This document shows, one piece after another, positions 25,401-38,600 of a stretch of 64,000 nt of DNA (positions are counted from its first letter, which is position 1; every line of letters begins with the position of its first letter). The position numbers and the translations under genes are program-made. The notes under the pieces are model-generated. The model was not told the DNA's origin. It saw nothing but the letters and a program-made list of their open reading frames with translations, and ran no database searches. This DNA is from Cyanoderma ruficeps (Eukaryota; Chordata; Aves; Passeriformes; Timaliidae). Where the stretch lies: contig VZDJ01000868.1 of the NCBI GenBank assembly GCA_008694505.1, positions 236,263 to 300,262 on the forward strand, given 5' to 3'.

Positions 25401-26220
25401 TGAGCAACAACAGGCAAAGCCAAAATTACACTCTGTTTATGTTGATAGTAGCTTTTTTGTGTGCGTTTTGTGTGCTCCTTCTAGGGCAGAGGTTAATTCC
25501 AGTTTTGGGACAGTTTTCAGCTGGTCATCTGTAGTGGTGTGCATTCTGCTTGGATGGCTTGAGATGTCATGGTGTGCTGCAGGGTTAAAATATGTACAGA
25601 TTCTCCCAATGCCATTTGCAGAGGTGAACAACAGCTGACTTGGCAGAGGTTTGACACTCCAGAAGTCCTGCAGTGGCTCCTGTGCCACATCTTGGCAATG
25701 AGCACCCAAGAGTTAAGCTACACATTGTGGTACATCCTCTCTGTTCTTTGTGTGTGCAGCAAGATTAAGCTTGCCTGACTATTTGCTGTTCTAAATGAAG
25801 AGATCTCCTGGCAGGGCACCACTCAGGAGCTCACAAGAACACTGCTTGGAATGATGCACACTTACTGGCTGGGAAAAGCCTGGGGCTGTTGGGTGTTCAA
25901 ACACACTCCCTGCAGATATGTACACATGGTCTCTGCACCTTGATGTCAGCACAGGGAAATGTGGAGAACTCTGCCCAGAGTGTACCATTTCTATAAGCAA
26001 TGGAATTCAACCTTCAAAATTAGAGGCCAGGCAAGAAATGAATTCTATATAATGAATATCTATGAAGCAGGCGGATGGGGAAAAAATTGCCCAGGGCCCA
26101 TGAGCCTCAAACCTTCACTCTGGTTACTGGTGAGGAAAGAATAAGAAAAACCATATGACTTTCTGTGACCTACTTCCTTCCACAAGAAAGGAGTGGTGAG
26201 AGGAAAAAAAAGCCTTTCTT
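16471..26220. other. Unique sequence, no gene recognised
   Basis: No exon, RNA gene or named repeat was recognised. There is a short (GTTAT)n run at about 23240-23272. The frames at 18059-18660, 19379-19849 and 20102-20434 lie in local GC-richer patches and look fortuitous. The interval 24250-24620 contains AT-rich motif clusters (for example GCAATTATGCAGATG) that could be conserved noncoding DNA. Confidence 0.5.
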
Positions 26221-26249
26221 TGATTCACCAGATTAGCTCGTCAAGAGAG

Positions 26250-26743
26250 AAAGGAAGAAAGAAGGAAAGAAAGAAGGNNNNNNNNNNNNNNNNNNNNNNN
26301 NNNNNNNNNNNNNNNNNNNNNNNNNNNNNNNNNNNNNNNNNNNNNNNNNNNNNNNNNNNNNNNNNNNNNNNNNNNNNNNNNNNNNNNNNNNNNNNNNNNN
26401 NNNNNNNNNNNNNNNNNNNNNNNNNNNNNNNNNNNNNNNNNNNNNNNNNNNNNNNNNNNNNNNNNNNNNNNNNNNNNNNNNNNNNNNNNNNNNNNNNNNN
26501 NNNNNNNNNNNNNNNNNNNNNNNNNNNNNNNNNNNNNNNNNNNNNNNNNNNNNNNNNNNNNNNNNNNNNNNNNNNNNNNNNNNNNNNNNNNNNNNNNNNN
26601 NNNNNNNNNNNNNNNNNNNNNNNNNNNNNNNNNNNNNNNNNNNNNNNNNNNNNNNNNNNNNNNNNNNNNNNNNNAGGAAGGAAGGAAGGAAGGAAGGAAG
26701 GAAGGAAGGAAGGAAGGAAGGAAGGAAGGAAGGAAGGAAGGAA
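26250..26743 (+). repeat. Large GAAA/GGAA microsatellite spanning an assembly gap
   Basis: The left edge (26250-26277) is interrupted GAAA/GAAGG repeat. The right edge (26675-26743) is about 17 uninterrupted AGGA units. Purine-only runs on one strand of this length can form triplex DNA, and they commonly break short-read assemblies. The Lys/Glu/Arg-repeat frames across it are translations of the microsatellite, not proteins. Confidence 0.95.
26278..26674. other. Assembly gap (397 N) within the microsatellite
   Basis: A run of N lies between two edges of the same tetranucleotide repeat, so the missing sequence is almost certainly more of the repeat. Its true length is unknown. Confidence 0.98.
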
Positions 26744-27934
26744 AGCTTGTAGCCCTACTGAGGAAGCCCCTGGCATTTTTTACCCTGCACAGAAGAACTG
26801 TGGGCTCTGCATGTCAACGTTGATGACAATCTAACAGGAAGCATAGAGAGCAGAGACTTGACTCATCACCATGGATGCAAGAGCAGTTCTTTGAACCCAG
26901 TACACTCATGGGAGCATCTTTCTTGGAGAGATGATTCATCACTGAGGAAGTCCAGGATGAAGTATGGACGCCACCTTCCCAGAAGGGACAGCTGTGATCC
27001 CTTACATGAACTCCTCCCCTCTGGAGGCAGTGAAAATGACTTGCTGCTTCTGGGAATGAGCCTCATGGTGCAGATCTCAAGGACTTGTCTCCTCACTGTC
27101 ACTTCTGAATTACTAATGCTGAGCCACTACATGTAATATCCCCCCATAATGGGGTCTTTGTCAAAAAGGGCTTGCGACAGTTTTAGGGGTCTTTCTCAGG
27201 AGCCATAAAGATTGCATGGAGATTTCTGGAAAGATCTAAGGCTTTTGGGTTTTTTTGTCTTTTTCACACTGCAGAAATCTGATTTATGTTTCGTCCACCT
27301 AGTCCAGGAGTGTCACACACTCTGTGGTCCAACCTCAATTACACAAGGTGACAGAACCAAAAAATCAGTCCACTTCTAATCAACAGTTCTGCTACAAATA
27401 AGGCCAACATTTCAGGGGAGATTCTGATAATCCACTGAGATTTGGGGGGACCACAGGTAAACCTCAAAAAGGGGCACCAGCCCTAGACAAAGAACTGCAA
27501 AAGTGAAGGGTTGGAAAGAAACTGTGGGTGAGGCAACATGGGACAATATGTGCACCATGGAACCAAAATTTTTGAGGGTCTGTAGCAACTTTCAAGTGAT
27601 GGACAGTCCCAGTGGGTGACTTTGAGCTTTAGGCATCTTCTTCATGAGTTGTGGTGAAGTTTGAAGGATGGAGAAGAAAGGAGAAGCATGTATGACTAAA
27701 ACTCTGTGAAAACACAGATGAATTATATAGAGGGGCATACATCCAGCAGGAAGACAATAAGGAGCAACTGAAGGGCAGATAAATAAGAGACCAGAGAGAG
27801 TAAGTCTTGAGAAAGCACAAGCATTAGAGAAAGCACAAGGACTGCTGAAGGATGTGACCCAGGGCTCTAAGTACATCAAAACATCCTTGGCTCCAAAATT
27901 TTCTGTTCTGGAGATGGTGGCTGGGAGAGCACTC
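26744..27934. other. Unique sequence, nothing recognised
   Basis: No repeat family or exon is recognisable. The plus frame at 26858-27136 and the minus frames at 27592-27879 have no protein-like features or convincing splice boundaries. Confidence 0.5.
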
Positions 27935-28080
27935 AGGGGAAATATTGTATGTGCTTACCCTGTGTTCATACTTTTCCCCAGGCATTTTGCTTTTGCCCAG
28001 TGTTGGAGACAGGAGCTAGATGGACCTTTGGCCTGGCCCAGTGTGGCTGCTCTTCTGTTCTTGTGTTCTGATATTGTGAA
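27935..28080 (+). repeat. Old CR1/L3-type LINE 3' tail
   Basis: The stretch carries the ordered signature GTGCTTACCCTGTG, CCCCAGGCATTTTGC, GTTGGAGACAGGAGC, TAGATGGACC, TTTGGCCTGGCCCAGTGTGG and finally CTTCTGTTCTTGTG. Together these match the well-known 3' end of CR1/L3-like LINEs abundant in turtles, crocodilians and, in decayed form, birds. It is a truncated dead copy, diverged from the usual sequence at several positions. The subfamily is not assigned. Confidence 0.75.
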
Positions 28081-31000
28081 AGAGTTGGAGTCCTTGTGGT
28101 AAGGCCTTGCGTTCTTTAGCACAAGCTGCAGGACAAACCAGGCTTATCATGGTGCCATTGCTGAGTCAGACACGAAGGGATCTTGCTGACATTCAGCATT
28201 GCTTTGCACACAACAGGCTGAACACATTGTGAAGGAAAGACTCTGTATTTCCCAAAAACAACCAGGCTCTTCACCAAGATGAGTCTTATGTAGGTACAGC
28301 AAACTGCTGTCTCCTGCAGCCAGGCTGCTCCAGCTGCAGGCTATGGAAGGGTGGCAGCAGCAGCTTTCTGTCTAACAGAACATGTTTTGATTTAGCCAGG
28401 GTGTTGTATTGCTGAGTCTACCTGGAGAGCCACTCTGGGGCATTCCCCTCACCTCTGTCCCACTGCAGCCTCTGTCCTTCAGGCTGTTGCCTACAGTGTG
28501 CTCGTGGGGCTGCTTTTTTTCTCTGAGGGGATGAAGGTTTTGGCAGCTCTTCCCATTTCTCTCTTTGCTTGCATCTCAGCAGCTGGTGACAGGGGAACTT
28601 TCTGAGCCTCTCTACTGGATGTTTTGGCTGCCTTGCTCCTCCCCCACTTCTTTTAGCTCAGTAGTCCCAATTCTGTTGTGGTTGTAATCATGTCCATGGG
28701 TAGTGCTATCCTGTCTTGCCTATCGGAGCTGGCATTGCCAGGACGGGTCTCCATTTTTCCAAGAACACTGTGGCACTTTTAAAATGTGAGTATCTCCCAA
28801 GGACATGAATCTCCTGAGAGCTGCACTCACCTTTTTTCCTTTCTCCTTTTTGCTTTTCCTCATCTATTCATTCCCATGGTGAGAATGGTGAGAATGCCAA
28901 TACCTTTTTTTGTTCAGAGTGGTTTTTTTCCCCCAATATTTTATCCTTTATCATATTTTTCAGGTAGGAAGAGGGGAAGAATTTGCAGGTAGCAAGAAGG
29001 GGAATTTGCTTCCAGAATGAATGAGAGGAGGTTCAGAGTTCCAGAGCAATGTTTATATACACATACAGTAATTTCTTGCTCAGTGTATGCATATATATGC
29101 ACGTGAACTACATATGTTAACAATACATTTTTTCTAAGGTCAGTTCTGTTCTGTGCAAAGCCCAGACCCCACTTAGGGGAGAAACAACCCCTTGCCAATA
29201 AATGGATTCAATTTAAAAGAAACTAGGTGGAAATAATGATGAGGAAATGAGAAAAATAAGCTTTTGATGAAATAATTAATGACTAGTTGTGACACAATCT
29301 CACAGCAGTAATCCAAGGCTCAGGGAGATCAGAGGATACAATTTACTGCCAGACAATGCTTACTATGCAAAGCCAAGTAGCCTCCTGTTTGCAATTTAAA
29401 ATCATACCCATATACATGAACTGCAGTTGGTGGTGGCTTGTTTGTTTTAAACTCTCTCCTAACAAAGCAACAGCACTCCCTTCACGTTGCATTTGAAAGG
29501 GGAGCAGAGCAGTGGGTTCAGAGCAGTTATGTTGCATTTAAGACAGGTCCAGCTCTAAAGCAGCTAAAGCCAGGAAATGAGTGTTCCGACGTGTGTAAAT
29601 TGTTTTACTGCCATGAAACAGTGCTCTGCTGCTCACAGATCCAGCCCAAAAGACTGAAACTAGTAATTCTCTAGCTGGGGGTGCCTGGGCTAGGAAGGTC
29701 TTCTGAAGAGTCTGCAAAAGGTGCAAGGAAAAGCAAGCCTTTTGTCAGCAGGCTTGCATTTGCTGTCACCAAGTCCTCGCCCCCAACAGGGCGGTTGGCA
29801 ACATTTTTATGAACTCACAAGTGGACAAAGAAGAAAAGCACTTGGCACAAAATATTTTTTGCAGAAGACTCAATTCTGCCCTCAGAGACTGTGTTCCTTA
29901 TACCAGCCATGCTGAGCTGCGGGTGGCAGTGGGTTGGTTCAGCTCAGAAGGAGCTTTTGAAGAAAATCTTGCTGTCGTCCCCACTCACTCAAATCTGCTT
30001 CCATGGCAGCATGGTCTTAGCAGTGCAAACTGGATTGCTCTGCCCAAAGGCACTCCAGGAGTGCACCAGATGGGCTGTGACTGCTGGTGGGGGCGTTCAG
30101 TCAGCATAGCCAAGCTGCAGATAGTCCCAAACCACCAAAATCACTGCAACAGAGACACAAGGATGGCCACACCATGTCCTTCACAGCACAATCTGCTTCT
30201 TTGCATGACATAACCTGTCATTCCAGAAGAGCCACTGTCACCATTCTTCACTCAGCTCCTGAGACAAAGGTTGGGGAGGTGTAGAGCCATCGTCTCCCTG
30301 CTCAGCCCAGGGGTTTACTCCTGTCGCTGGGCTGTCCTGCACATCTGCCATCCCAAGCAGATTAGTGGAGGAAGGCATGTTAGGAGACAGTCCACTCCTA
30401 ATCACTTCCAGAGGTCCTGTTTCCAACTTGGTCAAGGCAGTGCTGAGTCATTTTCATGCAGAATGAGTTATGGCTGTGTTTAAAACCTCTTTATTGCCCT
30501 TCAGTAATCCAGAGCTCAATCTTGCGTTTTTAGTGTTGCCCTTCTAAAGGGCAGATTTATATGTAAAACACTTTACACTTTGGTTTCCTCCTAAATAATA
30601 ACTAACGTTGTACTTATGAGTGCTTTATGACATTAGCTAACTAGTCCTGACAACACCCTGGTTTTACATATGCACAGCAGAAAGCTTGGATGAGATTCTT
30701 AAGTCTGGTGTTTTCAATTCTCATGATTTTATTGTGAGTCTAGGGTGGGCTTTTTCTTCAAGTCTCAGCTTCTGGAAGCACACAATCACATGACTTTCTT
30801 ACTTTTCTTTTTTTGACAATAAATTTCTAATTCTTCCAGTTTCAGGGGAAAGCCTGAAAATATGATCCTAATGCATTACAAGGCTCCGAAACCAGATGCC
30901 GAATGAGAAGCCAAACCGTGTTGCCATTTTTTAATATCCAAAGCTTTAAGGTAGTCTAAGTATGCTCTGGGTCTTCACTCATGTTTTCTGAGTGTAGAAG

Positions 31001-31827
31001 AGCTCAGCAGAAAGTAAAGCTTCACATTTCATGGACACAAAGGCAAATAAAACCTTCAGGGGTGCTAATATTCTCCATCTCCCCTCTCATGCTTACTTGT
31101 TTCTGATTTTCATCCTGCATGTGCTTTGCCTTCCACATTGTGAGTAGTCACATTCCTCACAGTGGCAAAGAAAAACACACAAATAAATCTTTGCTGGAAC
31201 AGAGCAGATTTTGAATCAAGATTTTACATACAAGTGATGTCAAGGTTTTAAATTCTTCCATCTGTTATTAGATGCTTGTAGAGTGCACTTTGCATCAGGC
31301 TGGGGGATGCAGTGCATGGCTCTCAAGGCTACTGTAACACAACAACCATTACTGCTACTGATGCTTCTACTACCAATAAAATAGAATTGCTAAGTAGACT
31401 GTGTGATTGTGTTTATCTGCTTAAGAAGTTGCAGGAAAGCCTGCAGTAAGCTTTTCTTATGCTATGGCACTGCAAACCAGCTTTTTCTATGTTGTTAAAG
31501 AAGCTGGACAACAAAAAAAAAAGAGTGACGTACTGATTTTATGTAATAGATTTTGTGTTTCTTTTACTGCATTATTGGTTAGATACTGAACCATTTGATT
31601 TTTCCCGTTATCTCCTGCTGACACAGTTGCAGATTAGAGACTGTAGGTAGCTGAGCTGACTTTGGGGCAGCAATTTAGATTTGTCTCACTGGTTTTCAGT
31701 CCTGTGTAATGCTTGCTGCTCTGGATGGGAATCTAATGCTATTTTAAGTACTCCACGCATGTATTTCTTCTTCAGCTATTAGAAACTCTCTGTTAGACTT
31801 GGAGGCCAGTCCCAAAGAAAATATTTC
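28081..31827. other. Unique sequence; possible 3' UTR at the right end
   Basis: No exon or repeat family was recognised. If the frame at 31828-32076 is a real minus-strand terminal exon, the adjacent part of this stretch would be its 3' UTR. The first minus-strand AATAAA I noticed is at 30728-30733, about 1.1 kb downstream of the stop. The plus frames at 29809-30213 look fortuitous. Confidence 0.4.
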
Positions 31828-32076
31828 CTAGCCTGGTAATCTTAATGATACAAGATTGTCTTGATATTTGTTATAAACCATCATTCCTTCATTTTCTCCC
31901 AGGGCTTCACACAAATATTTCTTTGACTCCACAAACAAATCCCTTGTTTCTCCAAGTTGGACAGTTGCCTCCCTCTCATCTTTGCTCAGCCGAACAAATT
32001 TTTTTTTCTCCTTTAAGCATTTTAATTGTGCTTGCTGCTTTTTAAGCCGTTGTCCCTGTTTGCCCATGTTAACATG
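31828..32076 (-). CDS. Candidate terminal exon, Lys/Glu-rich coiled-coil-like, unknown protein
   Basis: On the minus strand a good acceptor (TTTTTTCTACTCAG, ending at 32077) leads into a frame of 82 codons ending in TAG at 31828-31830. The frame starts in phase 0 with HVNMGKQGQRLKKQQAQLK, continues with KEKKKFVRLSKDEREAT and ends with KYQDNLVSLRLPG. The charged, Gln/Lys/Glu-rich composition with spaced Leu/Val suggests helix or coiled coil and is unlike the random frames around it. It could be the last exon of a minus-strand gene whose other exons lie at higher coordinates, or an exon-derived pseudogene. The internal MGKQGQ could also be an independent start. I do not recognise the protein. 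Confidence 0.45.
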   Translation of the reverse strand, partial: HVNMGKQGQRLKKQQAQLKCLKEKKKFVRLSKDEREATVQLGETRDLFVESKKYLCEALGENEGMMVYNKYQDNLVSLRLPG

Positions 32077-32530
32077 CTGAGTAGAAAAAACATTTCTCAG
32101 GTAGAATCAAAAGAAGCAGTGTTTTCCATCCTGTGGTGCCCAGTGAATGCTAGCACACCTTCACATGTCAGACTGCCAGCAGAAGCCACAAAGGAGCTCC
32201 CCGTGCCAGCCACATGGAGCTCTGCCACCATCACTCTATTGAAAGAGCTGATGGGAGAGTCAATTGCCTGCTTCAAATTGACCACAAATTTATTTAGGCA
32301 GGTTTTGTTTAGGAATCTAAGAATCCCTGCATTGCAATCTTCCTAGGACCAATTCTCTGCCTGTTTCCCTTACTTATCTGCATAAGTAAGGCTGCTTTAA
32401 TTTTGCAAATGTCCTCTATTTTTGTTCCAGTTTGGTGTGTTCCAAGCCAGACGACCCTAGTTTATGTTTACACTCGTTAAAGGCAGTCTATTCTACAGGC
32501 ACAGCAGAACCAAACCAAGATAGAGTGCCA
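32077..32530. other. Unique sequence, nothing recognised
   Basis: If the adjacent terminal exon is real, this is its upstream intron, with a pyrimidine-rich minus-strand acceptor at 32077-32090. Part of the right end may be diverged CR1 sequence leading into the recognisable tail. Confidence 0.4.
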
Positions 32531-32600
32531 TTCACGTGACAGTTGGAGTTGATGATTTTTGTGCGTCCCTTTCAACTCAGAATATTCTGTATATTGAAAT
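32531..32600 (+). repeat. CR1 LINE 3' end fragment
   Basis: The sequence CAGTTGGAGTTGATGATTTT followed by GTGCGTCCCTTTCAACTCAG and AATATTCTGTATATTG matches the typical 3' tail of bird CR1 elements. These end in a variant of GGTCCCTTCCAACTC followed by short ATTCTGT-type repeats. Only the last few tens of bases are recognisable, and differences from the usual sequence show that it is old. Confidence 0.8.
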
Positions 32601-35600
32601 TTTACACTGAGGAAAGTGCCCAAGACTCCATTTGATGAATTTGCTAATATCAAACAAGTGAAATACTATCAAGCACAAGACAACCACAAACAGGTCCTTT
32701 CCAGCAAGGAGCCAACTCCCTGCTAGACCCTTTCCTCTCACTTCCAGCTGTAAGAGCTCCCCGTCCAAAGGGAAAGAGTTGCTGCTAGGCTGAGCTGCAC
32801 ATGGTGGTGGTGTGACAAGGTGCCTTGCTAGTGCTTTATGCAAAATCAGCATCCAAGTAGGAAGCAGGCTAACATGTTTCTTGGACAATACAAGGCATGG
32901 AGCAAGGGGTTTTATGGGGATTGTTTAACTATGCTCAGGGATATAAGATGGAAGGGCAGTTCAGCAAAGGAGATGGTTTATACATGCAAGGTCAATAGCT
33001 AACTCAGTAGGATCATAGGAAATATCTTGCTGAGCTGAGGAATTGAAAAGACACATGCAGCTCTGATTCAGCTGGCTGTTGTCTCTGTCATTCCTTGATA
33101 GATTTACCATGTAGTTTTTGTTTGGTTTCCCCTCTCCAGTCCTTTAGAGAGTGATTCCTTTCATGATGATTTAACACGCACCTTACAATATAGCAACTCA
33201 AGATAGTGGATTGAAAGATTTGTGTTGCTGATTCTGCAACAAACGCATCAAGTGCCAAATGTGCTTTCAATAGCTTCCTGCATCAAGCTGAGCTGGTTGG
33301 TCAAAGGCATCTTCAAAAAAACCCCTCAGTCATACCTGGGCCTGATTTGATCTCCTGTCTTTCATTCCCTGCTATTTACTGCAGAGGCAGTTTCTTTCCA
33401 CTTACAGCTTTGCTCCTCTGCCAATTATTGAAGCTGCTTAAATAAGCTGCACTCCAGTTTTTGGACATTGACCTGTGTTTTACTTGTTTGTTTAGTGAAA
33501 CTGCCACATAACTGACCCAGCCGAGTCAGGAGTTATAAACAAACTTTGAGTGCAGAGTGTGTGTTTGGTTCAGCTTTCACCTTGACACAAAGCCTCTGCT
33601 TTCTGGAGGAGCAGACACTCTCTGGAGTACCTTGGCAGTGCACACCGATTTCTCTTCAGTAAAGCACAACCAGAAAAAGGCAGCAAAAAGTCCTGTGGCA
33701 TGCAGGGGTGGTTTGTTGCTGTTCGGTTTTGGTTTGTTTTTATTTTGAACCATGAGTGATTAACTTAAAAGTTGTTTCTGTTAATGTGCTTCAGTATTAG
33801 GCTGCTCCATACCTATATGGTGTATAAAGCTGCTGTGAACAGATTGGCCTGTGGTCTCGTTTATGTCCCCATAAATCCAAAGTGACTCACTTGAAAACAA
33901 AACTCACAGTAAATATCCATTAATGTTCCTAATAATTAATTTTTCCTATGGTAGGTTTCTGTTCTTTACACATGTAAATGCAAGTAGTTTGGGGTTTTTT
34001 GAGGCAAAATTGTTTCCTAAGGCTGTAGATATTTAAATTCTTCTAAACATTGCAGTATATAAATTCTGTTCTATTGAGTATTATGGTCTGATCAAGCAAG
34101 ACTTACATTGAAAATGTAATACAAAACTCTTAATCTTTAGTTTAAACTATTAAAAGGAGTCCAACTAAAGTTGACTAAGAAAATAGTTATGGTATCAGTT
34201 CTGAGGTTTGTTGCAAATAAGTGACAACTGTAAGAGCCTGGTAAATCTCCATGCCAGGAAATGACCACCATCAATTTTACAAAGTTAGCAGTGCCTTTCA
34301 GAAATAAGTCTTTCAGGAACTCGTGGAGGCTTCTTATGACTTGGAAGAGCTTTCAGTGGGGACACATCGGCTTGGACAAATTGACAAATCTTTAAAACTA
34401 TATGTTTGCACCAGTAAATTCATTCAGAGTCATTTTTCCTAAAGAGCTTCCCTGCAGGGGAGCTATTATACATGCTCTAGCCTGAAACTTGAGCTGGTCA
34501 GAGAGTGGAAATTGTGTTATACAGACAATTTTGAGATTTTGAAATTTGTTTTCATTCCAATTCAAAACAAAACCTCAAAATGTTGAAATTCTCCACAAAG
34601 GAAAATTCCACAAAAATAAATAGTTTAGGCTTATTTAGATCATTATAACTTTTAAAAATGCATATATTATATAAAATAAAGAACTCTAAACATTTTATTT
34701 CAAAAATGTTGGCGCTTTTTTTTTCCCGCTCAGAAAAACAGTTGGTAAAATGATAGTTTCAGAAGCATTTTGATTGTGACAGAATGACATTTTTTGAGGA
34801 AAGCTGCTCCATTAAATAATTCTCCATCTGAAGCCCATTAAAATTCCTATTGCCACATTGTCCAGACCTTTTATTGTAATACAAAAACTCTACAAATAGC
34901 CTAGTTCCAGAACCATGGTCTGTAACGCTGTTGCTTGTGGGCTTCTTGTTGTACTTTTGTGCTGTGGCAAGACCTGGAAGGTCCATGTGGGTGTCTCTGT
35001 GTCCTTGGCAAGGTGTGAGCGGGAAGGAATGAGCACTGTTCCTGAAGCAGCTCTCAAGGTGTGAGAAATAGCGGCTTGCAGTTGCTCTTGCTGCTGTCAG
35101 GCCCCCAAACACAAGAAATCTTCTCCCTGGCAGGAGAGCCAGCAAACAAACCAGCACTGGGCATTAGTGCTGGCTCCTTTCTGAAAGGAAATGACCCAAA
35201 CAAGGAAATGTGCCTCTTCTCTGTCACTAACAGAGCAAAGTCCAAGTGAACAGACTCTAGGACACTTCAACATATACCAGTGTCAACAGCCTGTACCCAC
35301 AGGTCAAAAGAGACGGTGGTGACATGCTTTCAATGCCTCTGCTGAATTTTGGAAGACTTGAGCAGTCCCAGGGTTATCCAAGCAGAAGGGAGTCTCATTT
35401 TTTCATCCATGTAAAACTGTAATCGATTTGACACCAGGACCAGATGGAGGATGCCTCACAAACTAAACACTACCCAAGGGGGAGCTTTGGGTAACAACCA
35501 TGAGAGCTGGCCATGCTGCCCTGCATCGCTACAGCAGCACAGGAGAGAGAAGCAGGGAGGGTTGTGCTGTACTCAGAGCAAAGGCAGTAAGAGCAAATGC

Positions 35601-38600
35601 TCTCCTGTGCCAGCTGCCCTTTCACCCCTCCTTAGGGACCTGGGCAAAATGGATAAAGCTAAAAGACTTCACATGTGCTGCTGCCTCTTTGCTTCTGATA
35701 AGCAAAACATTTGGTGTGGGTTGCACACAGTAATGACAGTGGCAGGTGAAGAGGTTATTGGATGACAAACCTGTTCACACAGGTCTGGTGAGATTCCTGC
35801 CCTGTGTGCTGTGCCCAGCAAGAAGGAGCAGTGTTTGAGTCCCTGTTGTATGTACACAAAGACAGCATGTTGTCTGCAAGTGGGTCATTCAGACTTGGAG
35901 GGAAATTCTGGAACATGTTTTCTTCCTTGGGATATTTCTGAACTGCAGTCACTAGAAAGTGTCATGTAGAAGTCACCCTTACTTGTTGAAAACTTGGTAG
36001 AACGTCTGTACAATATTATGGCCATCAGACTATGTCTGAACCTAATTGGTTGCATGTGGAATTAATTGCTTTAATATAGAGAACTGAATGCACTGAAGAC
36101 CTGCCAGAGGTTGTGGAGAAGATCAAAGAAGGTCAGATAAAAGGCCATGTGTAGCTTCAGTATTGTAAATTATTATTCCTCCAGTGGAAGGGCTTTTGCC
36201 AGCTCCAGGCTGCGGCTGTGATCCTTAGGATATAGGCTTAGACAGAGCCTGTCCTTGACAGCCATGTCCATCCTCTCATGGAAGCATCATGGTCCAGGCA
36301 GCTGCATGGCTTGATCTTCATCTGGGGCCAATAATTCAGTATGATGAGCTCAAAATGCTTCAGTCCTCTGGGAAGTAAAAATCTCTCTTGAGAAATTCAT
36401 AAATGAAGTGTCTTAAACTATTGTCAGAAACTCCATAAAAGCGTCAGGAAAGAGGCACCAACCTTCCTGGTAACACTGCCACCCTGCCATCTCCCAGAAG
36501 ACCAGAACCACTGCAAAGCTGTTACCATCACGTTGTGCCACACACAACAGCCCCACTCAAAGGCCAAGAATTCCCTGCATTGTGAGGAGGAACCATTGCA
36601 GTCCAATTCCAAGCACCAGGGTGCAGAGCCCTCAGTGCCTTGCCCAGCACCTCACTTACCTTCAGAGCCCACAAGCACAGAGCTGCAGGGCACAGCTCCC
36701 TCCTGCTGGTCTGTCAGGTGCAGATCCCTTTGGGGAACAGGCTCACCAGAGAATTGACAGAATATTTGGATTAAGGTCAGATCAGTTTCTACATAAAAAA
36801 ATGCCATGAACTTATTTTCTCAGCAGCTGTTTGTATCAGCTGTTCTTTGTTGGTTTAATGCCATCTCAAAGCATGTAAACAGCCCTGCTTAGTGCTCAGA
36901 AGCAGTGAGCATCACTGAGTCTGGGACAAGGATCATTTTGGCGTCCTGGTGCAGACCTTCAGCAAATGTTCTGAAGCAGAACAGAACCTCAGCCCCTGCT
37001 GGGGACACAACCAGGAGAGGCTGCCCCTTCTGCAGGGCTGCACATTACCTGGCCAAGGGCTTATACAAGATCCAAAAAACTTCTTCAAGGCTCAGTCTGT
37101 GTGATGAGGGGTGCAAGACAGAGCTTATTGAATAACAAAAGATGTTGCCATTAGATGCACACAAGGAAAAGGATCAACTCCAACACCTGAGCTTCCTTTA
37201 AATTTTTGCTGCCATAGCTACAGTGGTCAGGAAGTGAAAGGTAATGCACCTCTGAGCAACAAGAGCTATGCTGGCAAGAAACCTGGTATGAATAGCCAGG
37301 TCTCCTTTGTGTTGGGCACCCCTCTAGCAGACTGGGGGTGATCACACAGGAGCCCTCTCCAGAAAGAACCTTTCCTTTCCAGACTGGCATCTTCAGGCTT
37401 CCACAGTGTCCCTAACCAAGACAAGGCAAGGAAGATGACCCACACTGAAAACCAGAGTGTGAGGGAATTTGCCTGCATCTCTGCTTCTTGACAGCAGTTC
37501 CCAGTGAGGCTGCAAAGGCACAAGGACAAGATGCTTTTGCCAGATGCAAAAGCAGAATCTTGCCAGACATCTGGTTTGATCTGCACCAGATTCCCAAATA
37601 TCTTTGGGATTCTTCCCATCTTTACACAGGACTCTGTGTCTGGCCCTGGACATTTTAGGATTGGTCTTCCCTGATGGGATCTGGATGAATTATCCTATTC
37701 TGTTACATGTACAAGGAACTCTTGGGATATGCCTAAACACAAGCCCTGTAATTATGGTGTGCGTATGCTAGCAAATTAGAACAAACTGAGTATTTAGATG
37801 TATTAGATGAGGCTGCAATTGCACACTTGCTTTCTGTTGCTGCCTGGTCGGAGAGGGCACTGACACAAAGTGAAAAGCTTGGCAGCATGTGAGAAGGGCA
37901 GCTGGCTGGTACAGTGTCTGTGTCCCTACCCAAAGTCCCTCAAGGTTCTGGGAGATAAAGGGTAGATGGACTAGAGTCATTTAAGCACAAGCACACCTGA
38001 CTGAAATAATGAGCACATTTTAAAGCCTTTTATTTCCTCAAATAACAGTGTGTATTTAGGCATCTCTAAAAGGGCTATGCCTACTTGGCACTCACCAGCC
38101 TGCCATGGCTCATTAAGGGCCTGCCTGGACTCATGGCAGAAGCCAGGATTGTGTTGAGCACTCCAGAAATTCCTCTCTAACTTCAGTTCTGTTTGTTTTA
38201 TTATCTTTGCAGAGCAAGTCATCTAGAAGTCACTTTCTGAAGGGCCCCATACTGAAAAACACCAAACACTCCATGGTGCTAAGTGGTGACTCAAACTGGT
38301 GTTATTTTTCACCAGGATGTTTGGGGAAGCCAAGGCACTGGGACTGGAGTGTCCCTGTGACCTGTGCTTGTGACTTTGAATGGCTTCCAATGGCTTCGAC
38401 CTCCTCAGCACAGGGCAGAGATGGCAGTGCCTCCAAAGCACTGAGAGAGAAGTCCATTATGAACAGTATCCATGGCTTTGTCATTCCTTTTTCCTAATGA
38501 GCATTTCACTAATTCGTACTAATTTAGCAAATGAATGCTTGATTAGGACTAGAATGAAGGGGAAGGTGTGGGGTACAGAGGGCCCTGCTCTGGTTTAGGT

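Noticed and set aside
26193..26834. Lys/Glu/Gly-repeat and Phe/Leu/Pro/Ser-repeat proteins
   Set aside because: These are translations of the GGAA microsatellite and the N gap.
38214..38300. Possible plus-strand exon after TTATTATCTTTGCAG
   Set aside because: The acceptor is good but there is no adequate donor, and the frame does not look like protein.
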